DNA of 64,000 nucleotides from CAIXZV01 sp963697365 (GTDB lineage: Bacteria > Chloroflexota > Limnocylindria > Limnocylindrales > CSP1-4). Under the pieces are notes generated by a model, which was not told the DNA's origin, did no database searches, and was given only the letters and a program-made list of their open reading frames with translations. The stretch lies in contig CAVONT010000009.1 in the NCBI GenBank assembly GCA_963697365.1, positions 62,001-126,000 of the forward strand. The letters are read 5' to 3'. Of this stretch, positions 29,578 through 39,962 are shown piece after piece. Each line of letters starts with the position of its first letter. Position 1 is the first letter of the stretch. Both the position numbers and the translations under genes were made by a program.

Positions 29578-31334
29578 GTGATCCCTGCCGCCCCGGCCAC
29601 GCCGCGCGGCCATGCGCACCGCCTGTCGCGTCCCGTCCTCGACGCCCTGCGGAGCGGCACCGGCCCGGCACCCATCGTGCTGCGGGGGCTGGCCCTCATG
29701 GCGGACCCCGTCCTCAACAAGGACGCCGCGTTCACCGAGGACGAGCGGGACGCCCTGGGACTTCGCGGGCTGCTGCCGCCGCGCGTCGTCGACATCGACC
29801 TCCAGGTGGCCCTCGAGCTCGAGCACGTCCGGCGCAAGCAGGACGACCTCGAGAAGTACATCGGCCTCGCCGCCCTCCAGGACCGCAACGAGACGCTGTT
29901 CCACAAGGTGCTCCTCGACCACCTCGAGGAGTTGCTGCCGATCGTCTACACGCCGACGGTCGGCCGGGCCTGCCAGCAGTTCAGCCACCAGTACCGACGG
30001 CCGCGAGGGGTCTGGATCACGCCCGACGACGTGGACCGGGTGCCGGCGCTCCTCCGCAACGCGGCGCGCGAGGAGATCCGCCTGATCGTGGTCACCGACA
30101 ACGAGCGGATCCTGGGGCTCGGCGACCAGGGCGCGGGCGGCATGGGCATCCCGGTGGGCAAGCTGGCGATCTACGCCGCCGCAGCGGGCGTCCATCCCGG
30201 CATGACCCTGCCGGTGTCGCTGGACGTGGGGACGGATCGGGTCGAGTTGCTGGCCGATCCGCTGTACGTGGGCTGGCGGCATCCCCGCCTGCGCGGCGAT
30301 GCCTACGACGAGGTGGTCGAGGCGTTCGTGGCCGGCGTCCGCGAGGTCCTGCCCCGCGCGGTCCTCCAGTGGGAGGACTTCAAGCAGCACAACGCGATCC
30401 GGCTCCTCGAGCGCTACCGGCAGTGGGTCTGCTCGTTCAACGATGACATCCAGGGCACGGCGGCGATCTCGGTGGCCGCGGTCCTCGCCGCGCTGCGCTC
30501 GACGGGCCGGACGCTCGTGGGCACCCGCTTCGTGCTGGCCGGCTCGGGCGCCGCCGGCACGGGGATCGCACGGCTGCTGCGCATCGCGATGGTGGAGGCC
30601 GGCATGTCCCCGGACGACGCCCGGAACGCGATCGCCATGCTCGACTCGCATGGGCTCCTGGTGCAGGGCCGTCCGGGCCTCGAGGACGACAAGCTCGAGG
30701 GCGCTCTGCCCCGCGATGTCGTGGCGGGCCTGGGTCTTGATCCGGACGCCCTGCTGGAGCTGCGAGGCGGTGGTGGCCGCGTTCCGCCCGGATGTGCTGC
30801 TGGGGACGACCGGCAAGGGTGGCGCGTTCACGGAGGCCACGATCCGGTCCATGGCCGGGGCGTGCGCCCGCCCCGATCATCCTCCCGATGTCGAACCCGA
30901 CGTCGAGCACGGAGGCACGGCCCGCGGACATCCTCGCCTGGACCGAGGGCCGCGCGATCGTGGCCACGGGCAGCCCGTTCCCGCCGGTCGAGGCGGACGG
31001 CCGTGTCCACCGGATCCCGCAGGCGAACAACGCCTACGTGTTCCCGGGCATGGGCCTGGCCGCCATCGTGTCCGAGGCGAGGATCCTGCCCGAGTCCGCG
31101 TTCCTGGTGGCAGCGCGGCGCCTCGCGGACATGGCGACCCCGGCCGAGCTTGCCGAGGGAGCCCTCTTCCCGCCGATTGCGGAACTGCGCAGGGTCGCCC
31201 GCGAGATCGCGATCTCGGTGGTCGGGCACCTGGGCGACATGGGGGTGGGCCGGCGGTACCGGCCGGCGGCGATCCCCGCAGCGGTGGACGCGGCGATGTG
31301 GGAGCCGGCCTACGTGCGGTACGAGGCGGTGTAG
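29578..31334 (+). CDS. NAD-type malic enzyme (two frame shifts)
   Basis: Oxidative decarboxylation of malate to pyruvate. The protein (about 585 aa) is of the long SfcA/MaeA type: EYIGL-like EKYIGLAALQDRNETLFHKV, LPIVYTPTVGRACQQFSH, VVTDNERILGLGDQGAGGMG (malate/metal site), then EDFKQHNAIRLLERYR, CSFNDDIQGTAAIS and the Rossmann loop VLAGSGAAGTGIARLL. The tail reads MSNPTSSTEARPADILAWTE and GRAIVATGSPFPPV. GTG start at 29578 with GGAGGT 8 bp upstream. Extra bases near 30766 and 30881 shift the frame; both are at third positions. Cofactor specificity (NAD or NADP) is inferred from the family length. Confidence 0.93.
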
Positions 31335-31363
31335 CGGCGCAGGCTGGCGGGTAGCATCCATCC

Positions 31364-32359
31364 ATGACAGCACTGCGCCAGGACCTGCGGCTCGCGCTGA
31401 TCGGCGCGGGCTGGATCAGCGGCTATCACCTCGACGCGTTCGACCGGCTGGGGCGGACCCGCCTGGTCGGCGTGGTGTCGGGTCGCCCGGAGTCAGCCGC
31501 TGCCGTCGCGGCTCGCCGTCCCGGCGTCTCGGCCTACGGACCCGAGGATCTCGAGCGCATGCTCGACGAGCAGCGGCCGGACCTGGCGCTCGTCGCCGTT
31601 CCGCCCGGCTCGGCGATCGCGGCCCTCGAGCCGCTTGTCGGACGGGGCATCCCGTTCCTGGCCGAGAAGCCGCTCGCCGCGACCGATGCGGACGGGCCCG
31701 CCCGGATCGCCGCCCACGTGGCGGCACGAGGTCTCGTCGCGGCCGTCGGCTACCACCTGCGGGGCCTCGAGGCGCTCGCGGAGGTTCGCCGGCTGCTCGC
31801 AGACCGGCCGGCCCACCTCGTGTCGGCGCGCTGGCTGTGCGACACGCCGCCGCCCGCGTGGTGGCGTGCCGAGCCGACCGGCGGCGGTCAGGTGGTCGAG
31901 CAGGCGACGCACCTGTACGACCTTTCGCGGCAGCTCGTCGGCGAGGCCGAAGTGGTCGCGGCGGCCGCAACGGGCGGGGCGCCGGCGGTTGCCGATGGGG
32001 TCCCGCTGGTCGACGCGACTGCGTCGCTGCTGCGGTTCGCCTCGGGCGCGATCGGCACGTTCTCCAACTCCCGGCGACTCGCCTCGAACGACATCGCCCT
32101 TGAGCTCGCTGCCGACGGCCTGTGGATCGCGATCCGAAAGACGATGGGGCCTCAGACGGACTGGGAGGTCACCATCGACGACGGCGTTGCCCGCCGGGTC
32201 ATCCCGCCCGGCCGCGACCCGTACGAGGTCCAGGCCGAGGCGTTCCTCGACGCGGTGCTGGCCTCAGACCCGGGGCGGGTCCTGGCGACGTATGCGGATG
32301 CGCTGAGGACGGACCGGCTGACCCGCGCCGTGGTGGCCGCAGCCGGTCACGGGGGCTGA
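31364..32359 (+). CDS. Gfo/Idh/MocA-family oxidoreductase
   Basis: A 331 aa intact NAD(P)-dependent sugar-type dehydrogenase. The Rossmann domain has LALIGAGWISGYHLDAF and the family EKP motif in FLAEKPLAATDADGPA. The C-terminal half has the DXXXXH-like QATHLYDLSRQLVGE region. The substrate, usually a sugar or inositol derivative, is unknown. It follows the malic enzyme by 29 bp on the same strand. Confidence 0.9.
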   Translation: MTALRQDLRLALIGAGWISGYHLDAFDRLGRTRLVGVVSGRPESAAAVAARRPGVSAYGPEDLERMLDEQRPDLALVAVPPGSAIAALEPLVGRGIPFLAEKPLAATDADGPARIAAHVAARGLVAAVGYHLRGLEALAEVRRLLADRPAHLVSARWLCDTPPPAWWRAEPTGGGQVVEQATHLYDLSRQLVGEAEVVAAAATGGAPAVADGVPLVDATASLLRFASGAIGTFSNSRRLASNDIALELAADGLWIAIRKTMGPQTDWEVTIDDGVARRVIPPGRDPYEVQAEAFLDAVLASDPGRVLATYADALRTDRLTRAVVAAAGHGG

Positions 32360-32496
32360 TCGCCCGCACCCCTAGGTCGGCTGATCGCCCGCGCCTCACG
32401 CCTGCCGCCGCGCATCGGACACCGCAACACCTCGTGGCCTCCGCCCGTCCACAGACCCGGCCGGCCTCCGATCGGACCGGCAACCCGGAGGCTCGC

Positions 32497-34113
32497 ATGC
32501 GCATCGCTCCCGTCACCCGGATCCTGCTCCTCGCACTCGCCGTCGGCGTCCTCGTCGACATCGCCCTGCCCGACAACGCGATCGGCCTCAACGCACCGCT
32601 GCTCGTGGCCGCCGTGCTGGCCGCAGCGGTGGTTGCTGCAGGCCCGCAGGGGATCCGGCGGATGGACCCGGCCGATGCCTGGCTCGCGCCGGTCGCGCTG
32701 GTCTTCGCCGGGTTCGCCGTCCTGCGCGCCGACGACTGGCTGGTCGCCTGGGATCTCGTGTTCGCCGCGGTGCTGGCGGCTGGAGCGGTCGCTGCCCTGG
32801 GCGGGGGAAGGATCACGCGCGGCGTCGTGCCGCACGTGCTGGAGCTGGCGGTGGGCGTCATGGGGGCCGTGGTGGTCGGCGTGCTCGGGCTGGTCGGTCC
32901 GACGCGGCTCGTGCCGCGCGACACTCCGGCAGCCGGCTCGGGCGACGGCCGCCGGGCGCGAGCCGGCCGGCGTGCGCGGGCGGGGCTCACCCGCAGTGCG
33001 CCCGTCCTGCGCGGGCTGGTGATCGCCTTGCCGCTGGTGCTCGTGTTCGCCGTCCTCTTCGCCCTGGCAGATGCGGTGTTCGCGAGGGTCGCGGGGGACG
33101 TGCTCGCCTGGCGGCCCGACATCGACGTCGCCGACCTGGCAGGACGCGCCATCGTCGTCGGCGTGGCCGCCTGGCTCGTCGCCGGCCTGCTCGCGCTGGG
33201 TGGGGGGCTCTTGCCCTCGTTCCTGCCCAGCCGGCCGCCCCGGCCGGTGAGCGGTGGCGCGGGCGATCCGCCCGGGCGCTCCCTCGGGGCGGCGAGCGTC
33301 GCCGAGCTCCCGTTGCCCGTGGGCCATCGCCTCGGCGCCACCGAAGCCTCGACCGTCCTCGTCGCGGTGGACCTCCTCTTCATGGCGTTCGTCGGACTCC
33401 AGGCCGCGTACCTCTTCGGTGGACTGGACACCCTCGCAGCGGTCGGGCTCACCTACGCGGACTACGCGCGCCGAGGCTTCTTCGAGCTCGTCGCGGTGGC
33501 CATGCTCGCCGGGATGCTGGTGGTGTCCCTGGATGTCCTCGTGGTCCGCCGTTCGCGCGTCCAGCTGGCCGCAGGCCTTGTCCTGCTGGGCCTGACCGCG
33601 CTCGTGCTCGTGTCGGCCTTCGCCCGGCTGCGCCTCTACCAGGATGCGTACGGGTGGACCGAGCTGCGGTTCGTGGTGCTCGCGGCGATCGGCTGGCTGG
33701 GCGTGGCGATCGCGCTGGTGGCGGTGTTGCTGTCGACGCGCCGGACGCGCTGGACGCTGCACGTGCTGGGGATCGCGGTGCTGGTGGTGCTCGCGGGCAT
33801 GAACGTGGTTGGCCCGCAGGCATTCGTGGCTGAGCGGAACCTGGAGCGGGTGCTGGATCCCTCGCTGGTGCCGGCGGACGGGCGGACCGGCCTCGACGCG
33901 GCCTACATCTGGGAGCTGGGGGACGAGGCGGTGCCGGCGGTGGTGGACGCGTGGCCACGTCTCGGCATGGCCGACCGGGCGGTCCTCGCACCGGTGCTCG
34001 AGGAACGGGCCCGCGTGCTGGCCGAGGATCCCGCCGTTGCCGGGTGGCCGTCATGGAACGTCGCCCGGCAACGGGCACGGGATGCGCTTGCCGGGTGGGC
34101 GGCGGCGCGCTGA
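32497..34113 (+). CDS. DUF4153/DUF4173-type multi-pass membrane protein
   Basis: A 538 aa hydrophobic protein with roughly eleven spans (for example ILLLALAVGVLVDIALP, GLVIALPLVLVFAVLFALADA and VVLAAIGWLGVAIALVAVLL) and a soluble C-terminal part from GPQAFVAERNLERVL to the end. The pairing of ADAVFA-type middle spans with LTYADYARRGFFELVAVAMLAG and the NLxRxxxG-like tail fits the DUF4173 family. A charged linker with RPPRPVSGGAGDPPGRS lies in the middle. Function is unknown. ATG at 32497 with CCGGAG a few bases upstream. Confidence 0.8.
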   Translation: MRIAPVTRILLLALAVGVLVDIALPDNAIGLNAPLLVAAVLAAAVVAAGPQGIRRMDPADAWLAPVALVFAGFAVLRADDWLVAWDLVFAAVLAAGAVAALGGGRITRGVVPHVLELAVGVMGAVVVGVLGLVGPTRLVPRDTPAAGSGDGRRARAGRRARAGLTRSAPVLRGLVIALPLVLVFAVLFALADAVFARVAGDVLAWRPDIDVADLAGRAIVVGVAAWLVAGLLALGGGLLPSFLPSRPPRPVSGGAGDPPGRSLGAASVAELPLPVGHRLGATEASTVLVAVDLLFMAFVGLQAAYLFGGLDTLAAVGLTYADYARRGFFELVAVAMLAGMLVVSLDVLVVRRSRVQLAAGLVLLGLTALVLVSAFARLRLYQDAYGWTELRFVVLAAIGWLGVAIALVAVLLSTRRTRWTLHVLGIAVLVVLAGMNVVGPQAFVAERNLERVLDPSLVPADGRTGLDAAYIWELGDEAVPAVVDAWPRLGMADRAVLAPVLEERARVLAEDPAVAGWPSWNVARQRARDALAGWAAAR

Positions 34114-34141
34114 GCGACGCCGCCCGCGAGGTGGCTCGGCG

Positions 34142-35149
34142 TCAGCTGTTCTCGCCCCAGCCCGGAACCGGATCGGGGGATGCCGGCGGAGTCGCGCGGC
34201 GGCTGATCCGCTTCGCCACCTTATAGCCGAGGAACGAGATCAGCCCGATCACCAGCAGCACCGGCAGCCACACGATCCCGAACCAGATCAGGCCCGACAC
34301 CAGGGTCTGCCCGGCGCCGATGAGCGTCGCGAGGGCCCCGTCCACGTCACCCTTCGGGTCCCAGCCCGCGGCCGTCTCCTGGACCTGGATGATCTCGGTC
34401 CCGAACGTCGCCACCAGCGTCCCGTAGGCGACCTGGTCGGCGAGGCGGGCTCGCTGGCCCTCCAGCGACTCGATCTGGCCGCGGACATCGGCGATGCGCG
34501 CCTCCACCTCGAGCAGGTCGGTGACCTTGCCGGTGCCCTTCGCGATCTCGACGAGAACCCCCTCGGACGCCCGCAGATTCCGGATCCGGGCCTCGAGGTC
34601 CACCATCTGGCCTCCCACCTCGGTGGCCTGCGTCTGCTCGCCGACGACCTTCGTCGCGAGGCCGCGCAGCGATCCGAGGCCGTCCTCCCAGCGGTCGGCG
34701 GGGATTCGGTAGGTGATGACGGCCACGGAGCGGTCGTCCGTGTTGGACTCCTCCGACGCGCCGATGTAGCCACCCGTCGCGAGGACGGCGGTCTTCGCCT
34801 TGGCCAGCGCCGTCGGCAGGTCATCCACCACCAGCTCCAGCGAGCCCGTGTAGACCACCATCAGGTCATCCCGCGGAGCGGACGGGTTGCCGCCCTCCTC
34901 GTCCGGGACCGCGCCGGAGCCCGAGCCGGTGCCGAAGCCGTTGTCCTCGCCCGAGGCGGGCTGCTCGACGGCGGGCGCGGGCGCCATGGTCGCGGCCGCG
35001 TACTCCTCGCTGCTCTCGCCGTCATACGGGGCAGGTGCGCTGGCACCCCCGCCGCACGCGCTGAGCACGAGCATGAGAATGGCCAGGGGAACGAGGAGCG
35101 CGGGAAGCCTGCCCGATCGGGCGCGTCCCTGTCGCTGCATGGTACGCAT
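34142..35149 (-). CDS. DUF4349-type lipoprotein with C-terminal membrane span
   Basis: A 335 aa protein. The signal peptide ends in a lipobox LVLSAC, so it is probably a lipoprotein. A Ser/Ala/Gly-rich linker is followed by the DUF4349 domain (VVYTGSLELVVDDLPTALAK, ITYRIPADRWEDGLGSLRGL and a coiled-coil LEARIRNLRASEGVLVEIAK stretch). A C-terminal span (GLIWFGIVWLPVLLVIGLISFLGY) and a basic tail complete it. Homologous proteins are found across Gram-positive bacteria without a defined role. It converges with the DUF4173 gene and starts 155 bp from the divergent DNA ligase gene. Confidence 0.88.
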   Translation of the reverse strand: MRTMQRQGRARSGRLPALLVPLAILMLVLSACGGGASAPAPYDGESSEEYAAATMAPAPAVEQPASGEDNGFGTGSGSGAVPDEEGGNPSAPRDDLMVVYTGSLELVVDDLPTALAKAKTAVLATGGYIGASEESNTDDRSVAVITYRIPADRWEDGLGSLRGLATKVVGEQTQATEVGGQMVDLEARIRNLRASEGVLVEIAKGTGKVTDLLEVEARIADVRGQIESLEGQRARLADQVAYGTLVATFGTEIIQVQETAAGWDPKGDVDGALATLIGAGQTLVSGLIWFGIVWLPVLLVIGLISFLGYKVAKRISRRATPPASPDPVPGWGENS

Positions 35150-35303
35150 GGTGACCGGTCCCTCCGGGACGCTGCCCCAGACGGTCTCGTGACCGGCGGC
35201 TGCGGCATGGCGGAGACGCGCGCACCGGGTGTCCGGTTCCCAGCAGTCGCCGCCCGCATGGAGGTGGCAAGGCGACGCTTCCCCCGCGCGGTATCGTGCA
35301 GCG

Positions 35304-36391
35304 ATGCGACTCCCCTTCGAGCCCCCCGTCGAGCCCATGCTGGCCAAGGCCGCCGATGCCCTCCCCGACGGCGACGGCTGGCTGTTCGAGCCCAAGTGGG
35401 ACGGCTTCCGCGCCCTGGTCTTCCGCGACGGCGACGACGTCTACACCCAGAGCCGCGACCTCAAGCCCCTCGACCGCTACTTCCCCGAGCTCGCCGCGCC
35501 GCTGCGGGCGAATCTCCCGGAGCGCTGCGTCCTCGACGGCGAGGTGGTGATCGCACGCGACGGTGCGCTGCAGTTCGAGTCGCTGCTGCTGCGCATCCAC
35601 CCGGCCGCGTCACGCGTCGCCATGCTGGCGGCCGAGACGCCGGCCTCGTTCGTGGCGTGGGACCTGCTCGCCCTCGGCGACGAGGACCTGCGAGCCACGC
35701 CCCAGGGCGAACGGCGCGAGCGCCTGGTCGAGCGGCACTGGGCGGCGCGCAGGCCCCCGTCCACGTCACACCGGCCACGCTGGACCGGGCGCTCGCCGCA
35801 GACTGGTTCGACCGGTTCGAGGGCGCGGGGCTCGACGGCGTGGTCGCCAAGCGGCTCGACGGCGTCTACCAGCCGGGCAAGCGGGCCATGCTCAAGATCA
35901 AGCACGCGCGCACCGCCGACTGCGTCGTCGCGGGCTTCCGCTGGCACAAGAACGGGCCTGGGACGCACGTCGGGTCACTGCTGCTGGGCCTCTTCGACGA
36001 CGAGGGCACGCTGCACCATCTCGGCATCACGTCGTCCTTCACCTGGGAGAAGCGGGAGGCGCTGGTGGCGGAGCTGGCGCCACTCCGGGACGGCGCGCTC
36101 GAGGGACATCCGTGGGCCGAGTGGGCGGCATGGGCCGACATGGGCACCGACGGCTCCGGCCAGCGCCTGCCGGGCGCGGGCTCGCGGTGGAACCGCGGCA
36201 AGGACCTGTCGTGGGAGCCGCTTCGCTGCGAGCGCGTCGTCGAGGTCGCGTATGACCACCTCCAGGGCGACCGGTTCCGCCACGCGACCACGTTCCGGCG
36301 CTGGCGGCCCGACAAGCAGCCGGCCGACTGCCGGTACGACCAGCTGGAGACCACCACGCCCTTCGAGATCGCCCGCATCTTCGGGGACTGA
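35304..36391 (+). CDS. ATP-dependent DNA ligase (LigC/LigD ligase-domain type; one frame shift)
   Basis: About 362 aa. The adenylation domain has the nucleotidyl lysine Lys31 in FEPKWDGFRA, the motif III region VLDGEVVIA and SFVAWDLLAL, then VAKRLDGVYQPGKRAMLKIK (motifs IV-V). The OB domain follows (VVAGFRWHK through ERVVEVAYDHLQGDRFRHAT). A missing base around 35750 in an Ala-rich stretch shifts the frame. It seals nicks and is likely a repair ligase of the bacterial NHEJ or base-excision type. Its stop is 2 bp before the next gene. The LigD-type polymerase gene at 39.96-41.48 kb is a probable partner. Confidence 0.9.
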
Positions 36392-36393
36392 TC

Positions 36394-37736
36394 GTGGGTG
36401 ACCTGGCCTTGCCGATCCTCGAGGTCCCGGCCGGCCTGGCCGCCTGGCTCTCGGTCGCCGCCTTCGGCATCGCGATCCTGGCGGCACTCCTGACGCCGCT
36501 CCTCGCCCGCCTGGACCGGCTGGCGCCGTGGAAGGGACCGCTGCGGCTCGTGCCGTACGCGCTGCTGCTCGCGGGGGCCGGCCTGGCCATCGCGTCGGCC
36601 GCGCTTGGGGTCGCCGGGGGCCACCGGGCCGGTGTCCGCGAGGTCGTGGCCGTTGCCCTGGCGCTGCTGTGCATCACGCCGGTGATCGGGCGTTGGCCTC
36701 GTCCGCCTGCGCTACGGGTCGCCGGGCAAGCGCACGTTCTACCAGCAGATCGCGGCCAACCAGGGCTCGTCGATCCTGCTCGTGCTCGTCCTGTTCGAGA
36801 TCGTCGCGGTGACGGCCTTCCTGATCGGGGCGGCGGTCGGCGTGGCCTTCGAGTCCGCGCTCGCCGGCGGCCTGGTCGTTGCGGGCATCTCGCTCGCCGT
36901 GACCGCCGGAGCCACCTGGTTTGCGATCTTCCACGGCGACGGCTTCGTGCTGGACACGCAGAAGGCCAGGGAGGCGGCCGAGCGGACCGAAGGAGGTCCA
37001 GCTGCGCAACATCGTGCAGGAGATGGCCACCGCGGCAGGCCTTCCTGCGCCGAAGGTCTACGTCATCGACGTGCCCGGGGCGAATGCCTTCTCCGTGGGG
37101 CGTGATCCGCAGCACGCGTCCGTAGCCGTGACCCGCGGCCTGCTGGACAGGCTCGACCGTGAGGAGCTCCAGGGCGTCATGGCCCACGAGCTGGCCCACG
37201 TCGCCAACTTCGACTCGCGCCACGCGGTCCTCGTCGCGTTCATGGTGGGCGCGGTGGTCATCCTGACCGACCTGTTCTTCGCCCTCATCCTGGAGCTCGC
37301 CAAGCACCCGCCGACCGACTTCGACGACATCAGGGCGCTGGCGGCCGGCCTCTCGCTGTGGGTCGTGATCGTCGTGGTCGGGCTGGTCGTGGGGGGTCTG
37401 CTGAAGCTGTGTGCGCCCTTCGCCGCGCTCGCAGTCCAAGCGGCGATCAGCCGGGACCGGGAGTACCTCGCCGATGCCACCGCGGTGGGGATCACGCGCA
37501 ACCCGCAGGGGCTGATGGAGGCGCTCCGCAAGCTGGAGGAGTCCCGGCCGGCCATGGCCGATGCGAACCGCGGTATCCAGCACCTGTGGATCGTGAATCC
37601 CGTCCGGGATGGGCACGAGGGTGGCCGGGGCTGGTTCGACACGCACCCGGCCACGAGCGACCGGATCGCGCGCCTGCGGGAGCTGGCGGGCCTGGGCAAT
37701 ACGTCGGCGTCGCCGGAGGCCGGCGAAGGGCGCTGA
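36394..37736 (+). CDS. M48-family membrane metalloprotease (two frame shifts)
   Basis: A zinc protease of about 446 aa with HtpX-like or Ste24-like organisation. The N-terminal half has four or more spans. The catalytic motif is MAHELAHVANFDSRH (HExxH) with the third ligand Glu in REYLADATAVGITR. Before it comes the substrate-groove region VYVIDVPGANAFSVGRDP. A pair of spans lies between the two motifs. GTG start at 36394. Extra bases near 36694 and 36990 break the N-terminal part. It is probably membrane quality control. It is coupled to the DNA ligase gene by proximity only. Confidence 0.88.
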
Positions 37737-37802
37737 GCCCGCACCGCAGCCCGTGCGAATCGCAGGTGAATCACTTGACGGCTCCCGCACCATCAGCGAG
37801 GC

Positions 37803-38363
37803 ATGGAGGCGCGTCCCATCATCTCCCTCGGCGATACCACGGCAGCTGCCGACCTGGTGGTCAGCGCCTCCGCGGGCGACGAGGCGGCCTTCACGAAGAT
37901 CGTCGGCCTCCACCACGACGCGATGTGCCGGGTCGCCTACCTCGTGACCGGCGACCTCGACACGGCCGACGAGGCGGTGGCGGCGGCCTGGGCGATCGCC
38001 TGGCGGCGTCTCGGGCAGCTGCGCGAGCCCGACCGGCTGCGCTCGTGGCTCGTGTCCATCGCGGCGAACGAGGCACGCGCCATCGCTCGGCACCGTCATC
38101 GCCACCCCGTCGTGGAGATCGACCTGGCCGCCACGGTCGAGGATGCGGCCTGGTCCGACCCGCAAGGACGATCCGCTGACCTCGACCTGGTCAACGCGCT
38201 CAGCCGCCTGTCGGCTGACGACCGGACCCTCCTCGCCCTGCGCTACGTCGCCGGGTTCGACTCGTTCGAGCTTGCCCGTGCGACCGGCCGCTCCGCCTCC
38301 GGGACGCGGGCGCGGCTCGCCCGTCTCCTCGCTCGCCTCCGACGGGAGTTGTCCGATGACTGA
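37803..38363 (+). CDS. ECF-type RNA polymerase sigma factor
   Basis: An intact 186 aa sigma factor. Region 2: ASAGDEAAFTKIVGLHHDAM, CRVAYLVTGDLDTADEAVAA and WLVSIAANEARAIARHRHRH. Region 4: SRLSADDRTLLALRYVAGFD and SFELARATGRSASGTRARLA. Start ATG at 37803. Its stop overlaps the ATG of the following membrane propeller gene, which may be its partner. The window contains three sigma factors of this class. Confidence 0.9.
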   Translation: MEARPIISLGDTTAAADLVVSASAGDEAAFTKIVGLHHDAMCRVAYLVTGDLDTADEAVAAAWAIAWRRLGQLREPDRLRSWLVSIAANEARAIARHRHRHPVVEIDLAATVEDAAWSDPQGRSADLDLVNALSRLSADDRTLLALRYVAGFDSFELARATGRSASGTRARLARLLARLRRELSDD

Positions 38364-39955
38364 CCAGCAGGCCTTCGAACCGGACGCTCGAGGCGCGCCT
38401 CCGCGCTGTGGCGGCCCGGGCCTCGCGCCCGTTCGACGCGGTCGACATCGCGCGGACCGCGGTCGCGGCCAGCAGGGCTCGTCGCGCTGCGCCGGTCTCG
38501 CGGGCGCTGGGCTCTCATGCTGCTGGGGGCCGCCCTGCTGCTCGCGCTCACCGTGGGCGGGGCCCTTGTCGCCGGATCGTTCCTCGCGCGCGAGTCGGCT
38601 GGTCCCGCGACCGCTGCCCGGGATGCTGGCCATCGCGACGTCGGAGGGCCTGGCGCTTCGCTGACGCCGAGGGCTACCGGCGCCGCGCTTCGTCGATGGA
38701 CGCGGGCCATTCTTCACGCCGCGCTGGTCGCCGGACGGCACCATGCTCGCGGCCACGGCCGTCCTCCCGCAGGATATGAACTCGTTCCTCGTGTACGACG
38801 CGTCCGGTGATCTCATGGGCAGTGCAAACAATGTGGCGGGCTTCGCGTGGTCGCCCGACAGCCGTCGCATGGTCGTCATCGACGCGGCGGACCCCGGGCT
38901 GTCGATCGTTCCGGTGATCGCGGACAGCCCTGACGCCCCGGAGGTGCCGCTGCCCCCGGGGACACGGGCGGTCACCGGCGTGGACTGGCTGCCGGATGGC
39001 CGGCTCGTCGGGGCGCTGGCGCTGGAGGGTGAGGCGGTCGACCGGCATGGCTCTGTGGCTCCTCGACTCCGCGAGCGTGGCGCCACGACACGCATGGGCG
39101 GCGATGCGGGCCGCAACGCGGTCCAGCCGGTGGTCTCTCCGGACGGGCGTCGGGTCGCGGCGGGGGTCGTGTCGGCTCGACACCGGGATGCGAGCCGATG
39201 ATCAGGATCGTGGACACCACGACCGGAGGCCGCCGTTCGGAGGTGGAGAACGCGGCGCTGTACGACCGCGTGCATTGGGCCCCAGACGGTGGCGGGATCG
39301 CGTACTCGTTCCGGCTCCCCGACGGGCGGATCACCGCCGGGTGGTGGGACTTCAAGGCGGACACCCTGGTGCTGGACCCGTGGACTGCCGGCAACACGAT
39401 CGTCGACCAGGTGCTCCCGGAGCGGGCGGGCCTCCTGGTCCGGCACGAGGAGCCCGGGTCTGGCCACACGGCGCTGTGGCGCATCCCGCTCGACGGCGGG
39501 GCACCCGTCCGGCTGGCCGATGCACGTCTACGGCGGCGCAGTCCAGCCCGTGGTCCCCGGCGGCCCCGATCCTGGCCCGCACGCCGATCCCGTCGGGCGC
39601 GGCGTGGGTGCCACAGCGCTACCCTGGTCGGATCCCGGGCAGTGTGGCCGGACGTGACCTGGTGGCGTTCTGCGGCGTGGACGGTGGCGGCCCCGGGGAC
39701 CCGGCCCGCGCCTGCCTCGGGAAGGCGCTCGCGAACGGGAGCGTGGCGGAGCTCGCGACGGACACCGAGACGGCCGAGGGCTGGCGAATGGCGACCATCG
39801 TCCGCACGACCGCGCTTGGGGGCGGCGAGGTCACGTTCCTCACGGACCCGGCGGCCGGGCCGCCGCTCTGGGAGCGCCAGATGTGCGACCGCATCGTCAT
39901 CCGCTCGGATGGCGTCGAGATGGGCGGCTGCGGATCCCTCGAGCGGATCCCCTGA
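38356..39955 (+). CDS. single-pass membrane protein with extracellular WD40/PD40-type beta-propeller (many frame shifts)
   Basis: About 530 aa when repaired. An N-terminal cytoplasmic segment (MTDQQAF then TLEARLRAVAARASRPFDAV) precedes one span (LMLLGAALLLALTVGGALVAG). The outside is a beta-propeller of PD40-like blades: FFTPRWSPDGTMLAATAVLP, GFAWSPDSRRMVVID, VDWLPDGRLVGALAL, VVSPDGRRVA, VHWAPDGGGIAYSFRLPDG, and a last blade ending MGGCGSLERIP. About ten single-base gains or losses occur; the losses also fall at third positions. The gene overlaps the sigma factor stop, so it may be its membrane partner, although no zinc anti-sigma motif is seen. Confidence 0.75.
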
Positions 39956-39962
39956 GCCCGTC

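Noticed and set aside
36039..39467. A 1142-codon open frame on the minus strand
   Set aside because: It is antisense to the M48, sigma and propeller genes, is Arg/Pro-rich and shows no domain; long shadow frames are expected at this GC.
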